Shown here: positions 22,221 through 34,500 of the stretch, in pieces
Position numbering within the stretch: the stretch's first letter is position 1
Layout: every line of letters begins with the position of its first letter
NCBI GenBank assembly: GCA_050084985.1
Contig: JBITNC010000001.1
Location: 2,232,001 to 2,296,000 of the forward strand
Direction of reading: 5' to 3'
DNA from: Nageia nagi
Lineage: Eukaryota > Pinophyta
Length of the DNA: 64,000 bases
The notes under the pieces: generated by a model
Seen by the model: the letters and a program-made list of their open reading frames with translations, nothing else
What the model was told of the DNA's origin: nothing
The model's database searches: none
Position numbers and translations under genes: made by a program

Positions 22221-22665
22221 TGAATATATATTTATATGACAATGAATGAGATAATCTAAATGGAGAAAATATCTCTAACATGAATGAATTTGACAAGTGA
22301 TCACATCAAACATGCATAAGTTGGAAATGGATTAAGATATTGTGGTGACAGTCACCATTACTTCACTCCAGTTAAACATAATAACACTAAAGTGACACAA
22401 ATTCAGTAATGAGAAACATATTCACCAATATGCTAGTGAATATTAACCTATTTATATGACAATGAATGGGATAACCTAAATGGAGAAAATATCTCTAAAA
22501 TGAACGAAGTTGACAAGTGATCTCATGAAACATGCATGAGTTGGAAATGGATAAAGATATTATGGTGACAGGCACCAAAAATCCACTCCTGCTAAACATA
22601 ATAACACTAGTGATACAAATTTAATAATAAGCAACATATTCACCATTATGCTAGTGAATATTAAT
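22221..22665. repeat. Direct tandem duplication, two units of about 220 bp
   Basis: TTTATATGACAATGAATG occurs at 22231 and 22451. The following text (ATAA.CTAAATGGAGAAAATATC, TTGACAAGTGATC, GGTGACAG.CACCA) repeats with scattered substitutions and small indels. It is a local duplication without coding potential. Confidence 0.8.
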
Positions 22666-23422
22666 CTATTCTAAAAATAGGCAGGCAAGTGTTACTTCCA
22701 TGAGAACATGACCAGTTAACTGCATACATTTTTGTTCAATAACTAAGAGGAGATGATGGTAATGGAAAGAAATGGCAATGACCTATGATAGCATTAAATT
22801 TAACCTCTGCAATGATAGATAAAGATAGATCATCAAGCAATTAAAGTAAATGATCTACAATTTAAAGCTGCAGAAACTTGAAAAAAAAAAATTTATGGGC
22901 ATGCTTTTTGCTGATTTACTTTGTATATACACAAAGTAGACAAATCTGCATAGAAACTCTCCAAACTACAACTAGCATTAATGACTTAGAAAAGGCCTAT
23001 GGCATTGATCTTCTGAAGTATCTTTAGATTGTAACATTCTGTTTAATATGTATTTTATATTGCACTTTAACTTAGTTTTATTCCTGTTTTCTTGTATATT
23101 ACAGCACCCATCTTAGTGATTTGTCTCCACTTGCTTTTTTTTTGAGTCCCATTGACCTATGGTCATTCATGGACATTAATAAATTTCTTTCATTCTTTTT
23201 AATATCTGACTGAATTATATATCAAGATTTGTTCTAGTGACAAGATATAGTTTCAATTATCTTGTTTTTGTTTGCTTTCCTTTGCAATGTTATTAGGTAA
23301 CGTTTAATTTTTTCATTTTCAGATGTAAATTTTCTCCTTTTTAAGCTTTTGTTATAGAATTGAGTTTTAGTCTCATGAGTGTCTTCTTGTTAAAGAATTT
23401 GAAATGTTTCTGTCCATACCAG
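22666..23422. other. Intron sequence upstream of the NEDD1 exon
   Basis: T-rich sequence without supported ORF. It ends in a pyrimidine-containing acceptor CTGTCCATACCAG at 23410-23422, directly before the NEDD1 exon. Confidence 0.6.
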
Positions 23423-24118
23423 GATGATGCACTGCCTAGATACAGTTCTTTGCAGCTGCCTAGTCCTCTTGTAAGCAAGTCTTCTAGGTATGAACGATCC
23501 CCATCACTCACACCACCAGAAGCTTGGGGAGGAGATCCACCAACTGAAAGATTCGGCCCAAAGAACAAGTTATCAAGATTTGCTCCCTCTGCACACCTGG
23601 ATACCGATGAACTTTTATCTGGCTTGGTCTCTTCTCGTTTACAGGATTTATCCTCATCCAGTGTTTCTGCCACTCTTTGTTTTCCTGCAAAAAGTAGTCC
23701 TAATGTCAGTTCTGCTAAAGTTGTAGATGCTGATTTTTCAAGATCAGGCAATTCCTCTGTCATTTCAGAACCTTTAACTACACATAATATGAATAATATC
23801 ACAAGTTTCCTGGGATCAAAGGTCGTCGCAGGACAATTAAATGCTGATATGTCCGGGTTAGCATTGCCAGGGTTATCAAGGAAATACATGGAGTACACTG
23901 AAAGAAGAGCAAGTAATAGTTTATCTAGAGATTTTTCATTTGCAGGTGATGGGGCATTATTGAATGCTGAATCACCTAGAGAAAAGAAAATTGGTCTTGA
24001 GAAGGAAGAACAAAGTGGTGCTGCCAGTGAATTGAATGAGAAAAGGTTCTCTGAAAACAATTCATTCTTAAGAGCAGATACTTCAGTGCCTCCATTATCT
24101 TCTTCTTTGCCTGCCAAT
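23423..24118 (+). CDS. NEDD1: NEDD1-like protein, internal exon
   Basis: This is a 696-bp phase-0 exon (232 codons) between acceptor CCATACCAG and donor GTAAGT at 24119. It encodes DDALPRYSSLQLPSP, then YERSPSLTPPEAWGGD, a signature I know from the linker after the WD40 domain of plant NEDD1. A Ser-rich, probably disordered region follows (SRDFSFAGDGALLN). NEDD1 recruits the gamma-tubulin ring complex to spindle and phragmoplast microtubules and is essential in plants. The exon has no stop or frameshift, unlike everything around it, as expected for a functional gene. The open frame extends 21 codons upstream into the intron, so the first ATG at 23360 is not the start. WD40 exons lie upstream, probably outside the window. 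Confidence 0.85.
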
Positions 24119-24899
24119 GTAAGTGTCTGTCTCTTCATTTTCTAAAAATATGTTATATATGGTGCATGACAAACCTGGGACTCTGTTAAGAACTAGTACT
24201 GCAGATTGATTGCAGTAGGAAATGTGTTGAGGCATAATATACATCCTAGTTTATAAATGCATGTAAATACTAACACCTTCATTTGGTTGATTTTTACAAA
24301 TTTGCTTTCCATACAACCATAGTGTTCATATACAAATCTATTCTGTGATGTCGAAGAATTATAAAGTTTTTCCATGATTGTCTGCAGATTGCTTTTACAA
24401 ATCTGATTACTGATTTGGTTTCCAATATTGCTAATCTACAGATCTGTGGAGATTTAACAGTCTCTTTTATAAAGTAATTTGTAACAGAACTGTCAGTCAG
24501 GAGATAATATTTGAAAGTTCCCATAATAAATCTTAAAATTTGGTCAAACTTAGATGCAACTCCTTTGATAATGGTTTATAAGGATTGGCCAAATATTCAT
24601 GAGAATATGAATGTGTAGCCATAAAGTATTTTACTTGTTTCATGGTCACAATATGAAACATTTTTCCTGCTTATGTTGGCATCCTCGTGTCATTCTCTGG
24701 TGGGCTGGTCATGGTAAAGATTCCCTTAGCATTTTGCATATGTTATAGGGGGGTTGCAGGACCAGTCTGGATATGCATGTAAAATTGCTAAAATTTGATG
24801 TTTGTGCATAGATAAATAAAATAACCTGCATTTTCTTCTTCACAAGATCTGATAAACAGGAAACTAAGAAGAGGAGTTGAGGCCTTGAAAATTTGAAAT
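24119..24899. other. 5' part of the giant intron, nothing recognised
   Basis: AT-rich sequence, no supported ORF or repeat. Short frames have no homologues here. Confidence 0.5.
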
Positions 24900-25330
24900 A
24901 ATGTTGTCAATAATTTTGCCATTCCATTTAAATGAGGAAAAAATTGTTAGAACAGCCCAAGAGCTGAACAATTTTCTGAACACAATTCCTTACTCCAAAT
25001 CTGGTCGCATGGTTTTGAATGAGTGCCTCAAGCACTGCCTTAAAAGTATGCGACTGGGTTCAGGGGTTGATATGAAATGCCTTGGCCAAAAAGGCTAACT
25101 GGATGTGCAACATCCCTAAATCTTCCTTCCCTCCTTGGTTGCACGTTTCGGAGTGAGTGCCTAAGCATGCATGAGAAATGGTGCGACTAGTTCCTGACAT
25201 GAAGATGTAATATTTCTCAATAGTCCTCCTTCCTTGGTCCCACGTTTAGAAATGAGTGCTCAAGTAGGGAGGATAAATGGTGCGATTGAGAAGAGGGGTG
25301 GTAATGGAATGATATATGAAATGCTCAAAA
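24900..25330. repeat. Degenerate CATGCGAC-type repeats
   Basis: About three diverged units contain GAGTGC(C/T)CAAG, a short variable part and a (A/G)TGCGA(C/T) block (near 25000-25060, 25150-25195 and 25250-25290). They resemble the leader array of X3 (34661-35700), so this may be the remains of an X leader. Confidence 0.45.
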
Positions 25331-25723
25331 AGGGGGGTGGTATTTACAGGTTTTTATTGTTGTCAAGCGTCACTTTTTTATTAGCCCGTCTAAGGGTCAA
25401 ATAGAAGGCCCACAACAAGGTCGCAACACAACAAAATATAGGATTTCTAGGTTTTGAGAAGGCCTATGGAAATGGTGTTATTTTTGAAGTTTTCTAGAAT
25501 ATAAAATTGAAGATGCCAAGCTGCGAAGGACGAAAAACCATGCATAATTAAACTTGGAACTTCTTGAAAACAGTCAAAATTGCAAAATCTACGAGGAGGC
25601 ATTTTTCAAGTTTTGATGATATCAAAGCTTGGAAACATGCACCTGGAGGAGATTTCAACAAGTTTGAATTTCGCTAGAGTAGAATTTGGAGGATATGAGC
25701 CAATGAAAGACACCGTTGCAGAC
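25331..25723. repeat. Start of AGGCGCA-type array before the MITE
   Basis: Contains units with GGAAACATGCACCTGGAGGA (near 25630), the same motif that repeats at 26265-27480. It is interrupted by the MITE at 25724. The frame at 25580-25930 runs from this array into the MITE and is not a gene. Confidence 0.45.
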
Positions 25724-26260
25724 CTGGTTCGAAAATCCGTGATTAATCGGCGAGTACTCGCGAGTAACCGCGATTCGAAGGCAAAACGAGTAATCGAGGG
25801 TCATTACTCGGCCTTGACGGTTTTTGTAGGTTACTCGATGATCACTCAGTGGTTACTCGACAATTACTTGGTGATCACTCAATGGTTACTTGACAGTTAC
25901 TTGGTGATTACTTGTCTACCATCAAAATAGAGTTAAAAAACATGAAAAAGACGGTAAACAGCAAGATATGCCTTTTAACTATCTAATTGTGTCTCATTCT
26001 TCTCATTCCATTGTGTTAGCTCAATTTTTTGCTCTGTAGATCAATTTGTGAAAGATTTGAAGTTTGAGTATCAATTTGAAGAGCTTCAATGTTGATTTGT
26101 AAGTTTTTTCATATTTTGTAATTTTTCATATTTTGAAATGTTCAAGGTTTTTTTGTCGACTTGCGGTGCCGACTTTTTTCTGAGTACTCTCCGAGTTGTC
26201 GAGTACTCTCTAAATTTTTCCTGGCCGAGTAGTTCCCAAGTCCGAGTTTTCCAACCTTGG
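25724..26260. mobile_element. hAT-like MITE, 537 bp
   Basis: The left end CTGGTTCGAAAATCCG and the reverse complement of the right end (CCAAGGTTGGAAAACTCGG) form an imperfect terminal inverted repeat. Flanking 8-mers TTGCAGAC (25716-25723) and TTTCAGAC (26261-26268) differ at one base, fitting the 8-bp duplication of hAT elements. The ends are rich in CGAGTAA / CGAGTACTCG subrepeats, typical of subterminal transposase-binding arrays. No transposase is encoded. Confidence 0.65.
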
Positions 26261-26264
26261 TTTC

Positions 26265-27480
26265 AGACACCTTTAGGCTTGGAGATCTCAAAGTTCGACC
26301 AAAGTTGCTCTTTCCAAAGTCTAGACACAGGTTTTCTGGTTGTGATGATGTCAAAGATGGAAAAATGGCACCTAGTGTCAAGATGCCTCATTTTGATCTT
26401 CATCAAATTTGAAATTTGAAGATACAAGCATGAGAAGGGTACCAAAACAAACAAGTTTAAGCTTGAGAGTTTTCAAATTTGATCAAGTTTACTCCGTCTC
26501 ACCTCTAGGCGCAGATTTTGGGGGTTTGATGGTGCCAAACATGGAAAACATGTGCCTAGCATGAAGATGAACATTTTTAACCAAATTTTGAATGCATTTT
26601 TGAAGACATGGAATGATGGAGAAAGGAAAAGCAAGTGCTTTTGCTCTTGGAAATTTGAAAAAAGACCAAAAAATATGTCCAAGAGATGTAGGCATCATTT
26701 TGGGAGCTTTGATGGCATTAAAGCTAGAAAACATGCGCCTAGGTCATGAAACACTCAAATTTGACATTTTGGAATAGGATTTTGAAGACACCATGATGTG
26801 TAGGATGAAAAATCAAAGGGATTTGGCTTTGAAACTTCTTCAAAAGGATCAAAATTGCTCACTCAAGAGGTAGGCGTGTTTTTTGAGTGTTTGATGTCAA
26901 CAAAGAGAAAAAAACATGCTTCTAGACCAAATGGGCTCTATTTTTTACATTTGAACATTTCAAATTTGAGCACCTAGAGGCATGAAGGATTGAATTTCAA
27001 GTCAAATTACCTTTGGAGGTGCTCAAAATACTCAAAAACTCCCCTTCCACACCTAGGTGCAGATTTTGGGGATTTGATGGTGTCAAAAATGGAAAACATG
27101 TGTATACCTCAAGATGACACAAGTTTCGATTTTCATGGAAGTGAAAAGTGAGCATACAAACTTGTGGAGGACCTAAATCTAAGTATCTTTAGGCTTGGAA
27201 GTTTGTAAATTGATCAATTTTACCTCCTCCTACAGCTAGGTGCAAGTTTTGAGAGTTTGTGAGGTCCAAATATGGAAAAATGACGTCTAAGCCCAAACTA
27301 CTCAAAATTTACCATTTGTCAAAATCAAAATTTGAAGGTATGAGGTGGTGCACAATGCAAATCCAAGCATGTTTGCACTTGGAAGTACTCAAAAATGACA
27401 AAAAATGCACATTCTATACCTAGGTGCAATTTTTAGGTGTTTTATGAGACCAAAGAAGGAAAACATGCGCTTGGGTGAGG
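26265..27480. repeat. Array of (T/A)GGCGCA..AAACATG.GCCTAG repeats
   Basis: Units of about 150-200 bp each contain CTAGGCGCAGATTTTGGGGG-like text, a GATG(G/T)(T/C) block, GGAAAACATG(C/T)GCCTAG and an AAATTTGAA block. Clear copies start near 26505, 26690, 26870, 27050, 27240 and 27420. The motif is the reverse complement of the first leader repeat of element C. This is probably the leader of another X element that has lost its ORF. Confidence 0.6.
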
Positions 27481-29145
27481 AAGACCTATTTGGCATGGAA
27501 AACACACCTTAGAAAGTGATCTTATTTGTCAAAATGAGGCTAACAAGCATGTGAAAAGCACCAAAACCAAATTTGAGCACCAAAAGCAAATTTGCGTACC
27601 AAATCCAAATTTGAGCACCAAAAGTGCACCCACTCCCAAAATTGAATTCTAGATCCAAAATTCTCAAAATTAATGCAAAATACCTTGGAGTTTTGTTGCC
27701 TATCCATCCATGGCCTTGTTGGATCAATCTGATAACTTTTTGAAAATTTTCCAAAATCACTGCCCACGCCCCCACCCCATAGAGCATTTCCGAAAATTTA
27801 GATGAAAATCCACTTTTTTGAAAATCCTCACCAAATTGCTTGAAAGTTCGCCAAGAACACTCAAATGTAGATTGAATCCATATTTGACAAGAAAATGTAC
27901 TTAAAGATGGTGGAGGAGATTCATAATGGCTTCAAGATCCGTTGAAGAAGGCTCAAATTTCTATCTATTTAGCTTATATTGCTTATGGGATGAGTTTTTA
28001 CTCCCACAACTTGAAATCTAATTTCAATTTCAGTTTGCATTTCAATTTGATTTAGAGCAACACTAGGTTGCTCTCAAAAGTCTGTAAATTGACCCTAATG
28101 GGTCTCGTTTGTTCTAGAGTGAAATTTGTGAATAAAAAGAGTAAATTGATGTATTCTTGTATGCTTTTAAGCAAATTTATACAAAGTGGTGAATTTTTAA
28201 AAACAAAGTGAATTGTCATTTGTGGGATTGCGGATTCGATCTTTTGGAGCTTTTTTTGAGTGACTTGGATTCTTTCGTGCCATTTCTTTAAAAAATTTCA
28301 AATTTTAGGAATTTTTTTTGAAAATTTTAATCATTCTTAGATTGGTGCCAATCTACAATTTGCATGTTAAGTGAACGTAATCTGAAATTTCTTTCATTCT
28401 ATGCCATCCAATTAGACCTTTCATTCGAAACGAAGTTTGTGGGTGCACTTGATCTACGCTAAGTTCATTTGATTGTTTATTGGTACCACTTAGGAGTATC
28501 GACAATCAGCGTTGCTCTTTGCTCCTCTTGAAAATAACTTGTATATAGGTCATTTATTTTCAAGTTGGAAGACTTTAAATAAAACTTCTTAACTAATTCG
28601 AAAAGTAAAAAATCTCATACAATGCTTCATTGTGATGTTTCCTTTGTAATCTAACAAAGTATTGCATCATTCTCAACTTTTATTTTCTTTATTTTTCTCT
28701 TTCTTTAAAATTTAAAACAACATTCAAACTTCACATATAAACACCCTAAGTTTCCTAAAAAAACACGTGAGTTAACAACTATTACCTCTATTACACCACT
28801 GATTTGATTCTTGAACAAGAGTTACTACAAATCAAGCGATTTTCTTTTTACGAATCTGAAACCTTGGGGTCTCAATCCTTACAAGTCAGGATAGGTAATG
28901 CTATCTCACCTAAATGCTGGGTTGTGTTTCCATTCGATCACCTCCGGTGATGCCTTGTATAAGAGGAATGAATTCCTTCCCAACACCACCACCTCCCCTA
29001 GTCATCCCCACCATCCTCAACCCTCCCCACACTCCCATTCTATTGGATCCAGTGCATGCCCACCTTTACAATAGTATCCTAAAACAGAAGTTACTTGGCT
29101 TACACTCTCTTTCTTCTATGGATGATCAGGCACTCTTTTTAGCGG
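27481..29145. other. Non-coding DNA between array and X end
   Basis: No gene is supported. At 28866-28915 there is a block GTCAGGATAGGTAATGCTAT with TCACCTAAAT, similar to the X 3' terminal block at 45915-45960, so part of this stretch may be another X 3' region. The remainder is AT-rich and unassigned. Confidence 0.4.
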
Positions 29146-29344
29146 TGTTGGTATGTTTTTCTTTCCTCACCCAAAACATGCACAAGACTTGGAGGAAACA
29201 ACGTTACTTGTTTCAACTTGAAAGGATTGGTTACCCCAAGTGCTCACATGGAATATGGACTAGGGAACAGTGGATAGAGATGCATGTTGTTAACTGTATA
29301 CAAGGGAAATATACGGCCGGAATTCATTTCCACAAAGAGGAAAG
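29146..29344 (-). repeat. X 3' terminal block, minus orientation, broken by X2
   Basis: It starts TGTTGGTATGTTTTTCTTTC and continues through CACAAGACTTGGAGGAAAC, GGTTACCCC and TTAACTGTATACAAGGGAAA, the reverse complement of the 3' ends of X1 and X3. After AAGAGGAAAG it stops where the 5' hairpin of X2 begins, while X3 continues there. X2 therefore appears to have inserted into an older X element. Confidence 0.65.
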
Positions 29345-29393
29345 TGTTGTGCTTGCACAACACCCTCCAAAAATTTGCATTTTTGAGGACCCT
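29345..29393 (+). repeat. 5' double-hairpin terminus of X2
   Basis: TGTTGTGC-TT-GCACAACA is a perfect 8-bp inverted repeat. It is followed by CCTCCAAAAAT and its inverted partner ATTTTTGAGG, then ACCC. Position and structure equal those at 17319-17366 and 5299-5347. Confidence 0.75.
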
Positions 29394-29519
29394 CATTGTA
29401 CTAAAACGTAAAGACATGAAAGATTCTTTTGAGGAAATGCATGCATTATAGGTGTAGCAAGGGTACACGTGGTAAATTTGAACCTTCATGTTCAAACGAG
29501 TCAGAATTTTGCCATTTTA

Positions 29520-31300
29520 TCCATGGCACACGTTTTAGGGGACATGCTTTTGCATGTACATTGAAACTTGCACCCTCCTTCATACTTCATAGTTTTGGGT
29601 TAAGTCTTGCATTTTTAGATTCAAACTGCATTATTCATGCCCATTTTTACTTAATCATTTTGTGAAAATTGCATCCCCTCCATCACATCTCATTCTTGAG
29701 GATCATTTTGGTCATTTTGAGGAGAATTAACATGTTTTGTGCCTGAGCGCATGTTTTGAGGGACATGCTTTTGCATTTACCCAGATCGGTGCACCTAGGT
29801 GGATGAGGTAGTTTGACACTCAGCAGATTTCAGAGGAAAATTGTCAAAACAGCTTGAGCGCATTTTTGAGGGACATGGTTTTGCATGTACCCAAAATAGT
29901 GCGCCCTTGGCAAAAAGAGCATTCTCAAGCACTTAGTCATTTTTAGAGAAATTGGTGAGTTGGCTGAGCGCATGGTTTTGGGGACATGCTTTTGCATATA
30001 CTCAAATCAGTGCGCCCTCCTTCAGATGCAAAATTTTGGCTAAAGTGTGGGATTATGGACATTCACTATGGAAAAGAGAGGTGTGCTCACATGCATCGGA
30101 CCTTCACTCACACTAAAAGTTGCATGACACCTGTCCACTTGAGCAAGTCTATAAAAGGAAGGTCAGCTTCAACATTTAGTTTGTTTGGTTGAATTCAGAG
30201 CCTTGTGCAGTGCTATGTCCATAAAGCATGTCCCTCAAATTTTGTGCCCTATTTTGGATGGTGATTTTCAAGGTCATTTTCATTAAATATTAATTTGTTG
30301 CATTGGAGAGTGTGTCACGGGATTGTGCACATGGTTTCTGGAGCATGCTTAGGCACTCATTCAAATTGGTGCACCAACTTCCAGATGTCCTGGCCCAGGG
30401 GTATTTTTTTGACTAAGTATACAATCTTGTAAAGGGGCCTAGGCGCATGTTTTCTGGTACATGCTTTTCCACTCTTCCAAAAGGGTGCACCCAAAATCCA
30501 GGAGCATTTTCAAGTCAAGTATTTTGAGGTGCCTGTTTTGGTACCCACAAGGATTTTGGGACATGCTTTTGCACCCCTTCAGAAGGTTGCAACCAAGTTG
30601 CAAAGGTTTTCAAGTATAATAAAATTAATTACTAAGTCCTTTTTATGCATTAAAGTTAGTAGGCGCATGCATTTCTAGAACATGCTTTTGCACGTACTCT
30701 AAAACGTATGCCCACCATCTTGGCTTTGTCATTTGACCTCATTTTGAACCAACCTAGAGGTGATATTGGGCATGTTCGAAGGTTATTTATATGAAGCAAC
30801 CCCTTGTATCATTTAATGCTTCATTTCATTTTGGGTTGAGATTCTTCGTCGCATCATTTTTGAGAAGGTGTCTGTGCTGCCAAAAGCCATTTTTAAGAGG
30901 GTGAGCTATATCCCAGGGTCCATTTTTTGTAATTCACTTTGCATTTTTCTGTCAAGGCTTGCCCTAAATTGACCTATGCTCATGTTTTCTCACTAGTGCT
31001 TCAAGGACTCATCCAAGACGGTGCGCCCAGGTCCATATTTAGGAATTTGGCGAAGTATACCTGATTATTAGATGCATTCTGTTCTTTCATTCATGCATTA
31101 GAATTTAAGGCGCATGCTTTGTGGAACATGAAAAAACACATGCCCAAATCCATGCGCTCTAGCATGAAGTGGTGATCTGGCCTCTCAAGTAGAAAATTGT
31201 TGCCCAAAAATTGACAAAAGTGATGTGTATGCCCATCAGGAGACCAGTCGCCTATTTTTTAGGTAGTGAAAAAGCACGTACCCAAATCCGTGTGACCTGG
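29520..31300. repeat. Leader repeat array of X2 (GCGCATG...GGACATGCTTTTGCA)
   Basis: Units spaced about 100-200 bp contain GCGCATGTTTTGAGGGACATG, then CTTTTGCA(T/C), then (A/C)AAAT..GTGCGCCC. Copies start near 29525, 29745, 29855, 29965, 30340, 30445, 30545, 30660 and 31110. Each holds an inverted CATG...CATG pair. The repeat differs in sequence from those of B, C and X3 but occupies the same place. Confidence 0.7.
30150..30157 (+). promoter_or_regulatory. TATA-like box in X2 leader
   Basis: TATAAAAG followed by GAAGGTCA lies 1.4 kb before the ORF. X3 has the same context (TATAAAAGGGAAGTCA at 34842), which argues for a retained promoter element. Confidence 0.4.
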
Positions 31301-31580
31301 GGACAATGAGCCAAAATTGTCTAAGTATTGGAGAAGCCAAGAGTTGGAAGACTAAGAAGACAGGTGGCACACCCACTGTGTGCCATGCATAAACCCTACA
31401 TGCAGCTTCTATAAGAAGGCAATTCGAGTTCATTTCTGCAGGACATTTTACAGCTTAGACCTGCATGTCTGGCCAAGTTTTTCTATGCACATCTAATTCG
31501 GTGTTTGACCGTTTTTGGGGCATTCCCAACCAGAATTCCAGCTTTTTATGTAGTTTTCTGCACATTTTTCAGATTTTAAG

Positions 31581-34500
31581 ATGACTTCTAAGGTGAGGTC
31601 TCCCCCATCCAAGGCTAGGAAGATTCAGGGTTGTTGGAATGTATAATGCATAATTGTAAAGGTTATGTAATAATCTTCTATGTAAGTTCACTAATACTTA
31701 AGGGTATCATTTGATACCTTAAGTATTTAAGTGAATATGATAATGTTACTTGTCCTACACTCCATGTCATGAGCATGCCCCTTGGGTAAAAGGATGTGCA
31801 TGTCATGCTTTTGTACATTGGATAAAAGGGTGATCCAAAGAGAGATTTTGGCCTATAAATAGAAGGCTCTCCTATTTGTGATTACACACCCAATTGTGGA
31901 GTAAAGTTATGCTATAGGATAGTGTTTAGGAGTTGAGATTAGGAGGATTGTAAGAGAGTTGTATTTGTGATTGAAGTAAAGATCTAGTTAGTGGATGTGC
32001 TTCTAGTTGGAGGAACCACTTACATCTTGTGTTGTGTTGTGAGATTGCTTTGTGAGTTTCTTAGATGTGTATTGTGAGCTTTCATGTGATCTTGGGAGTT
32101 TAGAGTTGTTCATGTTATAGTTCAACTCTCTCAAGGGGTAGCTTTTTGAAAGACATGTCACAGATGACCAGATGGAGAGGATTTTGAGGGAAAGTCAGAT
32201 AGAATTGCAAGAAAGAGAAAAACCAGAGCTCTCTAAAGCCAAATTTAAAAGGGAGATTCGCCTTTGTTGGTGATACAAATTGGGGAAGTGTTAACCCCAT
32301 TTAGACCATAGCCTCCACTGCCTCCATTAGTAAGGAGGGCTCGTTGGATGAAATCATCCATTCTTGTGGGTTGTTTAATGCCATTATGATGCCTTTTGTT
32401 GTTTCATTTCCTTAATTGTTTTATGAAATTCTCTAAATGCTGCAAGTATGACAAAAGAGTTCTCTTGGACACCGAAGGGAATGTGATCATGGGCTTCTCT
32501 CCAGAAGGAATCAAAGCCGCCTTTGGTTGGAGAAGATACGAGGATGATTATACATTGGCCACTTCAGAAGAATTCCATGACTCCACTTCTTGGCCTGGGG
32601 ATTATATCAGAAGATGGTTGTATGAAGACTACCAGGGCATCCAGGGCCAGAGATTGATTCGTTCTTGTAGGGATGAGTTCCTCCCCACGATTGCTAATTT
32701 GATCACTTTGTTGTACAGAGTCACAGGTCAAGAAAATGACTCCAGTACATGAAGGAGTTCATTGGATTTATTGCCGTGATCAGCTCAAGGAGAGCTATTC
32801 GGTGGAACAGGGTAATTAGTGATGCCTTGCACCACCAGCTAGCCTACTTTGGCTTTTCTAGGAGGTTCTATATGAGCTCTTATCTTGTGTACCTATTGTT
32901 GCATGACAAGCTCATATCAAGGGAGCTTGCGGATGAAAGATATTTGGGCCAAAAAGGCATCCCGGTGTGGCAAATCTATTAAAAGTGGTGGTATCATAAT
33001 AAATTCAAACATTTCTATGAGAGAAACGACAGATGGGAGTACGCCATTTACAAGGAAATCAAGGAGAATCAGTAATCAAAAGAATCTCTGATGCTACTGT
33101 TCAAGCCATCAATGTGCATGCAGACTTCTATCTGCAATATACTGATCATACTTACATCAGGATCTACGGCTCTAAAGAACAACCCTTGCTCTTGTCCAGA
33201 TATGTTAGTGACAAAATGATTCTCATGGAATTTGCCAGACAATTACTGTTTTTGAAGGAACAAGTGTGGAGAAAGGATGCAACCATCAACTTACCCATTT
33301 CCATCGCAAGTTATGTTTGGTAAACATGGGTTGAGGGTAATAATATGAAGAAAGAGTTGCAGTAGTATGTCTTCTTCAAGGAGATGGCAGCCAGAAACTA
33401 CAATCCTAGGGGTGTTATCGCCCGTTTCTACAATACCGCATTCTAGAAACTTGTTGTTTACAAGCATAAGTCTTTGGGGAATGTGAGAAAGTACATAAAT
33501 GTACGAGATGAGGAGGAGATAACAAGAATAGATGCTCTTTTGAGCAGGAATAAGGCTCCCCTTCAGGTAGAAAAGGCACCTCAGAGACCTAGATTTGTGA
33601 AAGCAAGACCTAAAGAGGTCCCATTGAGGATCAAAACTTCCCATCCTTCTTCAAGCGTTGCACCTTCTCAAGTCAAGACATCCTTGCTTCCCAGGGGAAA
33701 AAGACAAGGAGTGTCAAGAGAACATGCCTCAGCAGGACCTAGTAAACGCAGTGTGGTGACTGACGTAGTGAAGAAAAGCCAACAGGGTGTCTGATTTTAG
33801 AGACGCTGGTTATCGTGATATCGCTTTGAGCATGCTGGAGGAAGCCCATGCTAATGATTCCCTTGTTGAAGAAACTCCATCGAGACCACTCGTCCTCCTG
33901 AATATGTAGAGAAAGTTCTCCCACCACAACCAAGTTGTAGTTCTTTCAACACTCCACTTCTTATGAAGAACCCGACCGTACTGAAGAAGGCTCAGAAGAA
34001 GAGACAGAGAGCCAAGAGAATGATGTAGAAAGTTGTGGTGAAGAAGGAGAAGAAGAAGATGATGATGCAGATGATGCTGTTGATGAAGAGTGCCTCGGTC
34101 AAGAGAATGTAGCTATAGGTGCTTCTGTACCTAATGATACAGAGATTGAAACTCTCTCGAACAACAATGATGACTTGTACGTAGACGTTGGGACCTATGA
34201 TGAAGAAGTCCATATTGTTGGAGTGAAGTATGCCAAAGATGTGGGTTCTTCCAAACCCTCTCCTATTGAACATAGAAAGAGGTCACCCTCATCTTCTCAT
34301 AAGCCCTTTGTGAAGAGGACCAACCATTAGAGATCCCTTTAGCCACGAAAGAAAGGTCTATCAATAGGTGGTGATGGGGGAGACGAAAAAGATGGAGAGA
34401 CCGAAGAACAAAAAAAGAAGAGGAAGTAGGACGAGCATCAGGGTAAGGAGGTTGCCCTTGTTTAAACCACTCCAACCAAAGAAGTTAAGAAGATTAGTTA

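Noticed and set aside
23341-24138. 265-codon minus-strand frame opposite the NEDD1 exon
   Set aside because: It is the antisense shadow of a conserved exon whose + strand product matches a known family and is bounded by splice sites.
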